From a virus: a stretch of 20,718 nt of DNA. Each line of letters begins with the position of its first letter. Positions within the stretch are counted from its first letter, which is position 1. The position numbers and the translations under genes are program-made. A model generated the notes under the pieces. That model made no database searches. It was not told where the DNA came from and worked only from the letters and a program-made list of their open reading frames with translations. Shown here piece by piece: positions 13,975 to 20,718 of the stretch. The stretch spans positions 1-20,718 of the IMG/VR virus record IMGVR_UViG_3300046757_000637, one strand, 5' to 3'.

Positions 13975-15123
13975 ATGTCAGTTGAAGGTATGACCGTATT
14001 AAACACATCTACAGACGTAAACGCCAAGAAACAACCAATGTTTTTTGGTGCCCCTCTGGGAATCCAGAGATATGACCAGTATAAGTATCCTGTGTTTGAC
14101 AAACTAACTCAGCAACAACTGGGTTATTTTTGGAGACCAGAAGAGATTTCTCTCCAGAAAGATCGCGGTGACTATCAAACTCTTGCACCAGAACAGAAAC
14201 ACATTTTCACTAGCAATCTCAAATACCAGATCATGCTGGACAGTGTTCAGGGGCGTGGTCCTGGGATGGCTTTTATCCCCTACTGTTCACTTCCTGAATT
14301 GGAGGCGTGTATGACCGTATGGGAGTTTATGGAGATGATCCATAGTCGTTCCTACACATACATTATCAAGAACATTTATCCTGATCCTAGTGAAGTCTTC
14401 GATCATATTTTGAGTGATGAAAAGATCGTAAGTCGTGCTACTTCCGTGACCTCAGCATACAATGAATTTATTGAGGCTGCACATCAATATGATAATAGTA
14501 CCATGTGGGAACTAGCTAAAGAAGGACACACAGCTGGTACAGTTGAACGTCGTGAATTAAAAAGAAAACTTTATCGTGCTGTTGCCAATGTCAATATTCT
14601 CGAAGGTATCAGGTTCTATGTCTCGTTCGCTTGCTCGTTTGCGTTTGGTGAACTCAAACTTATGGAAGGATCCGCTAAAATCATCTCTCTCATCGCAAGA
14701 GACGAAAATCAGCATCTTGTCATTACTCAAAACATCCTCAACAAGTGGCGCGAAGGAGATGATCCAGAAATGGAAGAGATTGCGAGAGAGGAAGAGTCGG
14801 TAATTATCGACATGTTCAAAAAAACTGTTATAGAGGAAAAGTCATGGGCTGAGTATCTGTTTAAAGATGGATCTATGATCGGTTTGAATGATAAACTCCT
14901 TGCACAATATGTTGAGTGGATTGCAAATCGTCGCATGAAGGCGATTGGTTTGAAACCCATCTATGATATTCCTGCAAAGAACAATCCTCTTCCTTGGACT
15001 GAACACTGGATTTCTTCTAAGGGTCTTCAAGTTGCACCCCAAGAAACAGAGGTAGAATCTTATGTTGTTGGTGGCATCAAACAGGATGTTAAAAAAGATA
15101 CCTTCGCTGGATTCAAACTCTGA
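13975..15123 (+). CDS. nrdB: Ribonucleotide reductase class Ia, small subunit
   Basis: A 382-residue beta subunit carrying the di-iron centre and tyrosyl radical. The ligands match E. coli NrdB: D89 (in MLDSVQGR), E120 and H123 (MEMIHSRSY), E210 (ILEGIRFY), and E244 and H247 (ARDENQH), with the radical tyrosine at Y127. Length and sequence are typical of the E. coli/T4 type. The C-terminus DTFAGFKL should dock into NrdA as in other class Ia enzymes; it also resembles the helicase C-terminus. GAGGAA (13965-13970) lies 4 bases before the ATG. It supplies dNTPs together with nrdA; both lack late promoters, consistent with early or middle expression. Confidence 0.97.
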   Translation: MSVEGMTVLNTSTDVNAKKQPMFFGAPLGIQRYDQYKYPVFDKLTQQQLGYFWRPEEISLQKDRGDYQTLAPEQKHIFTSNLKYQIMLDSVQGRGPGMAFIPYCSLPELEACMTVWEFMEMIHSRSYTYIIKNIYPDPSEVFDHILSDEKIVSRATSVTSAYNEFIEAAHQYDNSTMWELAKEGHTAGTVERRELKRKLYRAVANVNILEGIRFYVSFACSFAFGELKLMEGSAKIISLIARDENQHLVITQNILNKWREGDDPEMEEIAREEESVIIDMFKKTVIEEKSWAEYLFKDGSMIGLNDKLLAQYVEWIANRRMKAIGLKPIYDIPAKNNPLPWTEHWISSKGLQVAPQETEVESYVVGGIKQDVKKDTFAGFKL

Positions 15124-15127
15124 TTTT

Positions 15128-15166
15128 ACGGGGACTAAATACATTATAGTGTTGTGTAGTCCCTGT
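15128..15166 (+). promoter_or_regulatory. Hairpin enclosing a candidate late promoter
   Basis: ACGGGGACTA (15128-15137) pairs with TAGTCCCTGT (15157-15166), 10 bp with one G-T wobble, around a 19-base loop. The octamer ACTAAATA (15134-15141) sits across the left arm and loop and would start RNA near 15147, 28 bases before the fibre-gene ATG. There is no T-run after the stem, so a simple terminator is unlikely. Confidence 0.5.
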
Positions 15167-15174
15167 AAACCAGA

Positions 15175-18100
15175 ATGGCGAAGCAGATAATTAACGTAGG
15201 ATCAACGCCTAATGACGGAACTGGTGATTCCTTAAGACAGGGTGCACAAAAGATTAACAATAACTTTGATGAGATTTATCAAAGTTTTGGTGATGGTAGT
15301 AGTTTATCCGATCTAACAATCGGAACAGCAACCACTGCAGGATTTGCACAAACTGCTGGAATTGCAACGAATGCACAGAATTTAAATGGGCAATCTCCTT
15401 CATTTTACTTAAATTATAATAATCTAAACAACCTACCAACAATCCCAACTAATAATAATGAACTAAGCAATGGTGCTGGTTATATCACTACAAGTGCTCT
15501 TGTAGGATATGCAACTGAAGCATCTTTAGTTGGATTTCAAACTGCTGGTGATCTAGTAGGATTTGCAACAAACATTCAAGCCGGCGCGGGAATTTCTGTA
15601 TTTGAATTCCCTGCCGGCAATTTTATTGTCACATCAACAGGTGGTTTAGTTGAGATTATTGGAGATGTTACTCCACAACTTGGTGGTAATTTAGATCTCA
15701 ATAGTAATAATATAACTGGATCTGGTAATATTAATATCACCGGAAACTTAATAGTTAGTGATGGTATCACGGGAGATCTAACTGGAACTGCCTCCACAGC
15801 TTCATTTGCAACAACTGCTTTTAATATTTCTGGAGCTCCAGATCTTACTGTTGGAGTGGTAACAGCAACCTCTTTCTATGGTTCTGGTATTGGATTAACT
15901 AACATACCATCTGCACAATTAACTGGCGCTCTCCCTGCACTTGATGGTTCGTCTCTATTAGGAATTGCTACAGATGTTGGACTTGCAGATGTAGAAGCTT
16001 CGGTTAATGCACTCGGCACCAATCTGAATATTGTAGGATTTTATGATGCACTGTCTGGTGTCGTAACTTCACTTACACTTATAGGACAGTCAAGAGGTAT
16101 TTCCATTGGATCTACACTTGCAGTCTCTGGTATTAATACGGGAGATTATTATATTGTTTCTGTAGGTGGAACTGATGTTGGCATCGCAACCTACGCAAAA
16201 TCAGGAATCTCTAGTGTATACGACGGAGACTGGATTGTCGGTATTGATACTAATGCATATTCAATCCTATCGTATTCCCAACAAGTCGTTGCACCTAGAG
16301 CTACTAATGCTGATATCGCAAGAACTTTAGAATCAAACGCTAACGTAAACACCAGTGGTATTATTACTGCAGGATCTTTTGATGGATCTCTTGCTGCATC
16401 AAATCTTACCGGACCATTCCCTGCAATCAGTGGTGCAAATTTAACAGATCTTACGGGATCATCTGCAGGAACTTTCGGAGATTCACTTACCGTACCTGTA
16501 GTAACAGTTGATTCTAATGGAAGAATTACTGGAATATCTACTGTAAGTATTTCTGGTGGAGCTCTTGGCGAAACACAATGGACTAGTTATCAATCTGGAA
16601 TTAGTACCACATCTTCTGTTGGCATTGGAACAACATCAATTACCGAGACTCTAACAGTTAAAGGTAATGGTCTGATCGATGGCACATTCCAAATAGGTGT
16701 TAATGCTGCAACTTCTGGAATACTTAATCTCACAAATAATTCATCTATAATTTATGGTTCAAACAATTTAACTGTAAGGAATGATAGAACTGGTGGAAAA
16801 ATAGTTCTATTGGGGGATGATGGTGTAGAGATTGTAAATCATGATACGAATTTGAGAGCCGCATGGTTCAAGAGTGGGGTTTCATACTTATATAATGAGG
16901 GCAATCTTAAGTTACAAACAACTACTGGTGGTATTGATGTTACTGGTGTAGTCACTGCAACTAAATTTGTTGGTGATGGATCAGGACTAATCGGAGTTAC
17001 TGCCTCTGGCACAGGAATTGAAATCAAAGATTCTGGAAGTGTTGTTGGAACTGCAGGAACTATTGACTTTGGTACAGGTGTTGATGTATCTCCAGCATCT
17101 GCGGGTATTGTTACCATAACTGTTAACGCTGGTGCTGCGGATACTGCATCTATAGTTTCTACATCATCTACAATAACTGATACATTAACATTAAGAGATG
17201 ACAACGACGATACTAGAAAAACTACATTTGCTCATGATAGAAACGTTTACTTTGATGATACTGGATTACTTACCAGTGATGGTTTGGTCATCAATAATCG
17301 TAAAGGTGACATAGTATTTGTTAATAGTGAGGGTGGAATTTCCTATGGAAATAGTGGACCAACTCTTGCACTTAAAGAAAGGAGTGTGGGTATCGGAACC
17401 ACAAATCCACTGGCAGTTTTAGACGTAAGAGGTGATGCCTTAGTCAGTGGTATTCTTACCGCAACTGGTGGGTTCTCTGGATCTATTGATTCTGCAAATA
17501 ACTTGACTGGTGGTATTGCAACTGCAAGTCAACTGCAAGTTACCGGAGTTACTACAAATAATGGAACAATATTTGCTCCTGGTTCTGCTAACTTAAGATT
17601 TGGTAATTTACCAATCAATAATTCGGTCATTAGAAATATTGCATTCGGCGACCAAGTTTTACAGTCAATGATAAGTGGTGCGGGTAGAAATATCGGTATA
17701 GGAGAATTTGCACTTAAAAATGTTTCTAGTGGTGCATACAACATTGGACTTGGCGTCAGAGCGGGTGAGAAGATAAACACTGGATCTTACAACGTTGTCG
17801 TTGGTGGATTTGACGGTTCTAACCAGGATTTGGGTATATCTGGTTCTTCAAATAATGTTGTACTTTCGGACGGTGAAGGTAAGATTAGATTCTATTCTGC
17901 GTCTGACAGAAGAGTTGGTATCGACACCACAATTCTTTCTACTGAGAAAGTAACAGTTGGTGGTAGTCTTACTGCAACATCTTTCCATGGATCTGCGTCT
18001 GGACTTACAAATATTCCTGCGGACCAACTAACTGGAGTATTGCCCATCATTGATGGTAGTAACTTAATTAACGTTACTGCAAGTGGTACTGGTGTTAACG

Positions 18101-19230
18101 TTCTGAATAATCAGAACAACCTAGGTGTTGCTGGAACATTTGATTTTAGTTCTGGTATTAATGCAAACTTTGGTGTTGGATTCTCAACCATATCTGTTGA
18201 TCCCTATTTACAATTAACTCAACTAAATGTATCTGGAGTTGTTACTGCTAATTCTTTTGTGGGTAATGGTTCTGGATTAACGGGTATTTCTACATTTAAT
18301 AATGATATTTTCTTAGGTGATGCCAGCAAAATAAATCTTGGTGCCAGTAATGATTTGCAGATATATCATGGTGGATCTTCAAATAATCACGCATATGTTA
18401 CGAGTACTAATGGAAATCTTTATTTAACTAGTCCATCTAATGGTTCTGTACATCTTGTAGGTTATAACAAATCCAATCTTATTGTACAGAGCACTTCAGT
18501 TGAGATTAAGTACGATAACTCCTTAAGATTTCAAACCACTGGATATGGTGTTACTGTATATGGAACAACTGAAACTCAACGGTTAAATGTTTCTGGTGTT
18601 GCAACTGCAACATCGTTCTCGGGATCTGGTGCAGGACTAACCAGCATTCCTGCAGCACAACTTACAGGATCACTACCTGCGATTGATGGTTCTAATTTGA
18701 TCGGAGTTATTGCTTCTGGTACTGGTATTGAAATTAAGGATAGTAACTCTGTTGTTGGTTCTGCTGGAACTGTCAACTTCGGAGATGGATTGACAGTATC
18801 ACCAGTGTCCGCTGGTGTTGTTACTGTAACCGCGGCTGGTGGCTCACTTCAAAATAGAGTCACTGTTTCTGCGTCTACTACATCGATCACAGACAATGCT
18901 ACGGGATTTACTACAGTAACTGGATTTAAGACATATTCTCTTATGAAGGTGGGAGTATCTACGGCTGCATGGGTAAGAATATACACCGATGGTGTATCGA
19001 GATCCAATGATACGGCTAGAGGAGTAGGGGAAGATCCTAATCCTGGAAGTGGAATAATTGCAGAAGTAGTTACTACCGGAATCTCAACTCAACAGATGAT
19101 TACCCCATTCACTATGGGTGGAAATATGGAAGATCCTGTAACTGACACTATTTACGTATCTATTACTAACCTTTCTGGTGCTACTCAACCAATAACTGCA
19201 GATCTGACTATTCTTCAACTAGAAGCATGA
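15175..19230 (+). CDS. Tail-fibre-like repeat protein, 1351 aa
   Basis: A Gly/Ser/Thr/Ala-rich fibrous protein, probably a trimeric fibre contacting the host surface. The N-terminus (INVGSTPNDGTGDSLR to NNNFDEIYQSF) is the type I know from cyanophage fibres. A repeat of the form TATSFxGSGxGLTNIP, AQLTGxLPxIDGSNLIG occurs from about residues 228, 927 and 1138. Shorter versions start near 591 and 1018, and a looser one at about 395. A second module (IGVxASGTGIEIKDSxSVVG) follows two of them. Residues about 835-880 (NIGIGEFALKN, YNIGLGVRAGEKI) resemble head repeats of trimeric autotransporters. The C-terminal 120 residues (VRIYTDGVSRSND, ADLTILQLEA) look like a conserved globular tip. The repeats suggest growth by internal duplication. 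A predicted late promoter precedes the gene. Confidence 0.88.
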   Translation: MAKQIINVGSTPNDGTGDSLRQGAQKINNNFDEIYQSFGDGSSLSDLTIGTATTAGFAQTAGIATNAQNLNGQSPSFYLNYNNLNNLPTIPTNNNELSNGAGYITTSALVGYATEASLVGFQTAGDLVGFATNIQAGAGISVFEFPAGNFIVTSTGGLVEIIGDVTPQLGGNLDLNSNNITGSGNINITGNLIVSDGITGDLTGTASTASFATTAFNISGAPDLTVGVVTATSFYGSGIGLTNIPSAQLTGALPALDGSSLLGIATDVGLADVEASVNALGTNLNIVGFYDALSGVVTSLTLIGQSRGISIGSTLAVSGINTGDYYIVSVGGTDVGIATYAKSGISSVYDGDWIVGIDTNAYSILSYSQQVVAPRATNADIARTLESNANVNTSGIITAGSFDGSLAASNLTGPFPAISGANLTDLTGSSAGTFGDSLTVPVVTVDSNGRITGISTVSISGGALGETQWTSYQSGISTTSSVGIGTTSITETLTVKGNGLIDGTFQIGVNAATSGILNLTNNSSIIYGSNNLTVRNDRTGGKIVLLGDDGVEIVNHDTNLRAAWFKSGVSYLYNEGNLKLQTTTGGIDVTGVVTATKFVGDGSGLIGVTASGTGIEIKDSGSVVGTAGTIDFGTGVDVSPASAGIVTITVNAGAADTASIVSTSSTITDTLTLRDDNDDTRKTTFAHDRNVYFDDTGLLTSDGLVINNRKGDIVFVNSEGGISYGNSGPTLALKERSVGIGTTNPLAVLDVRGDALVSGILTATGGFSGSIDSANNLTGGIATASQLQVTGVTTNNGTIFAPGSANLRFGNLPINNSVIRNIAFGDQVLQSMISGAGRNIGIGEFALKNVSSGAYNIGLGVRAGEKINTGSYNVVVGGFDGSNQDLGISGSSNNVVLSDGEGKIRFYSASDRRVGIDTTILSTEKVTVGGSLTATSFHGSASGLTNIPADQLTGVLPIIDGSNLINVTASGTGVNVLNNQNNLGVAGTFDFSSGINANFGVGFSTISVDPYLQLTQLNVSGVVTANSFVGNGSGLTGISTFNNDIFLGDASKINLGASNDLQIYHGGSSNNHAYVTSTNGNLYLTSPSNGSVHLVGYNKSNLIVQSTSVEIKYDNSLRFQTTGYGVTVYGTTETQRLNVSGVATATSFSGSGAGLTSIPAAQLTGSLPAIDGSNLIGVIASGTGIEIKDSNSVVGSAGTVNFGDGLTVSPVSAGVVTVTAAGGSLQNRVTVSASTTSITDNATGFTTVTGFKTYSLMKVGVSTAAWVRIYTDGVSRSNDTARGVGEDPNPGSGIIAEVVTTGISTQQMITPFTMGGNMEDPVTDTIYVSITNLSGATQPITADLTILQLEA
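16987..17121 (+). repeat. Fibre internal repeat, copy A (45 codons)
   Basis: It encodes LIGVTASGTGIEIKDS and the following 29 residues. By hand alignment it agrees with the 45-codon copy at 18697-18831 at 34 of 45 residues, while many codons differ at the third base. A looser related copy begins near 18064. Confidence 0.75.
18697..18831 (+). repeat. Fibre internal repeat, copy B (45 codons)
   Basis: It encodes LIGVIASGTGIEIKDS and the following 29 residues; it is the partner of the copy at 16987-17121. The copies are the same length without gaps, which points to duplication of a structural unit followed by divergence. Confidence 0.75.
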
Positions 19231-19244
19231 TGGATGACTATATC

Positions 19245-19252
19245 AATAAATA
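19245..19252 (+). promoter_or_regulatory. Candidate late promoter (AATAAATA)
   Basis: It matches the T4 late octamer at 7 of 8 positions, lies just after the fibre gene, and is 22 bases before ATG 19275 of the next virion-type gene. Confidence 0.55.
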
Positions 19253-19274
19253 AGAGAAGAGCTCAATTTAACTT

Positions 19275-20718
19275 ATGGCAATAAGCACTTACATTGTTGG
19301 AATAAACACTGGGAACGCTGGAAGTTGGACTACAGAAGATGCCTTATTTGCTATTGGTATTGGGTTAAGTTGGGCGCAACAACATGGAGCGCCAGTGAGT
19401 GGACTCGCTATTGGGGTTGCAACTTTTAGTGGCGGTGGCGCGGTTAATGCAGGATCGGATAGTTTTTATAAAGATGTATCACCCATAACCACCAGTGGTA
19501 TTGGAACTGGTGTAAGTCTTTGGATTGAAAGGGAGAGTGACCTCAGCGGAGCAATAGATGGTATTCTTGTAAACAGACCTGGTTATGGATACACTGGCGG
19601 AGAAGTAGTTACTATTTCCGCAGAAGATATTGGTGGTGCAGCTAATGGCGCATCTGATATTACTGTCCAATTAATTGTAGATGCTACAATACCTGCTGGT
19701 GCTTCTTATGCTGTAACTGCAACAGATGCTGGTGGCAATAATCACGTTAGTGAAGGTTATGATATTAACGGATATCAGGGGATTAGTTCTGGATTAGCCT
19801 ATACAATTTATGAAGGTGACACTTTAATATTTAAAAATTCTACTGGTAGTGAAACTTCTAGTTATGAGGATTACCACTTAACAAATAAGTACGTAGCTCA
19901 GCAGCCCGACTTTAGAGATAAAGTAGCCTCTTTTGGTATTAATGGTGTTGAAAATACTCAAACTAGAAGTTGGACACCAAAGTGGGGAGAACGTGGAACT
20001 TATTGGTTAACTAGAAACTATTATTCTCATGAAAATGTAGAAGAACAAATTGTAGTTAATGTCTTACAAAGAGACTCTGCTGGAATCACTAGTGTAAGTT
20101 ATGGATCTACCACAGAGTTCTTGAACTTCAGTACTTATAACTATGGGACTGCAGTTTGGAAACAAGATATTAATCCAAACAAAAAGTATGGAACTACGTA
20201 TCACTTCCTAGCGTTTAATAGTTCGTATAATTTACTCAACAGTCAGTGTAGTGGGTATCATCCGACAGATAATCATGCAGCTTTTCCCAACTGGGTATCT
20301 AATGGTGATCCAAGTAGTTCTATAGACTATAAAGGACATAAAGGATTACCGTACCGATCAGCCGGATCCGAAAAACTTGATATGATTCATGGAAGTTATG
20401 ACATTAACCAGAACGCAAGTACTTACACTTATGGGGCCTTAGCAAATGGTAATGGATGGACATATCAGAATAGTAACAAAACACTTTGCACTCTCAATAC
20501 CAATTACACAAGTTTTGAACTTAACTTGAGAGTATGGAAATCTGGTATTGATCCAAACTTTGTAGTATTTGGATTTGATTATCCTACAGTTTCTGCATCA
20601 ACTATAAGTGGTAATACAACGACAACTTGGTTCTGGCATAATTTTGAAACCAATGTCTTTGATTTGGATAAAGTCTTCTTAGGTGGGGCCACCACGATAG
20701 GTAGAAATTCTTCATATG
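19275..20718 (+). CDS. Large virion or fibre-like protein (3' partial)
   Basis: The frame from ATG 19275 stays open to the last base of the window (481 codons visible) and has no stop. It begins MAISTYIVGINTGNAGSW, then Gly-rich beta segments (GVATFSGGGAVNAG, GVSLWIERESDLSG, RPGYGYTGGEVVTISAEDI), and continues with Tyr/Trp/Asn-rich sequence (WGERGTYWLTRNYYSHEN, GYHPTDNHAAFPNWVS). The RPGYGYTxGEVVTI segment is like ones I recall in cyanophage structural proteins. No signal peptide or membrane helix is seen. Position after the fibre gene, a late promoter and composition suggest a secreted-free virion component, perhaps fibre, baseplate or decoration. I do not recognise the family with confidence. 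Confidence 0.8.
   Translation, partial: MAISTYIVGINTGNAGSWTTEDALFAIGIGLSWAQQHGAPVSGLAIGVATFSGGGAVNAGSDSFYKDVSPITTSGIGTGVSLWIERESDLSGAIDGILVNRPGYGYTGGEVVTISAEDIGGAANGASDITVQLIVDATIPAGASYAVTATDAGGNNHVSEGYDINGYQGISSGLAYTIYEGDTLIFKNSTGSETSSYEDYHLTNKYVAQQPDFRDKVASFGINGVENTQTRSWTPKWGERGTYWLTRNYYSHENVEEQIVVNVLQRDSAGITSVSYGSTTEFLNFSTYNYGTAVWKQDINPNKKYGTTYHFLAFNSSYNLLNSQCSGYHPTDNHAAFPNWVSNGDPSSSIDYKGHKGLPYRSAGSEKLDMIHGSYDINQNASTYTYGALANGNGWTYQNSNKTLCTLNTNYTSFELNLRVWKSGIDPNFVVFGFDYPTVSASTISGNTTTTWFWHNFETNVFDLDKVFLGGATTIGRNSSY

Noticed and set aside
15128-15166. Rho-independent terminator after nrdB
   Set aside because: The stem is good but the loop is long and no T-run follows it.
1-20718. tRNA genes, CRISPR arrays, integrase, att sites, insertion sequences
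   Set aside because: I found no cloverleaf, regular direct-repeat array, recombinase gene or terminal inverted repeats; non-coding gaps are all under about 60 bases.

Overview
The window is AT-rich, tightly packed and coded entirely on the + strand. It reads as part of the genome of a T4-like marine myovirus, most likely a cyanophage. The evidence is a gp41-type helicase, a gp61-type primase, class Ia ribonucleotide reductase (nrdA, nrdB), a short phage-type MazG, and fibre and virion proteins with the repeat types I know from Synechococcus and Prochlorococcus myoviruses. T4-type late-promoter octamers (NATAAATA or NCTAAATA) precede the structural genes. I see no tRNA, CRISPR array, integrase or insertion sequence.

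Layout. Positions 1-2394 form a replication and nucleotide block: helicase (5' end outside the window), an FkbM-type methyltransferase, MazG and two small proteins, with overlapping or abutting genes. A compact hairpin plus T-run at 2403-2424 closes it. Positions 2425-9646 are a block of late genes: an unknown protein, a nucleotidyltransferase with a T4-like capsid-targeting N-terminus, a long charged protein that appears to be extended by -1 ribosomal frameshifting, a double-domain 2OG-Fe(II) oxygenase-like protein, a tiny protein and a virion protein. Positions 9665-10655 carry three small conserved-type proteins. Positions 10652-15123 hold primase, nrdA and nrdB, which supply primers and deoxynucleotides. 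Positions 15175 to the end hold a 1351-residue fibre protein and the 5' part of another large virion protein.

Main discoveries. (1) At 6377-6417 there is a textbook -1 frameshift signal: heptamer A_AAA_AAG in frame, a stop codon right after it, a 7-base spacer and a 9-bp stem. It joins the 538-residue ORF to a further 351 codons that otherwise have no start codon for their first 118 codons; only the extended form has a Cys cluster and a basic C-terminal domain. (2) The nucleotidyltransferase starts with a 10-residue peptide matching T4 internal-protein capsid-targeting sequences, so it may be packaged and injected. (3) The methyltransferase gene sits exactly between the helicase stop codon and a diverged second copy of the helicase 3' end, a footprint of gene capture. 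(4) A terminator hairpin and a late promoter are superimposed at 2395-2424.

All function names rest on motifs read by eye; no database search was possible.
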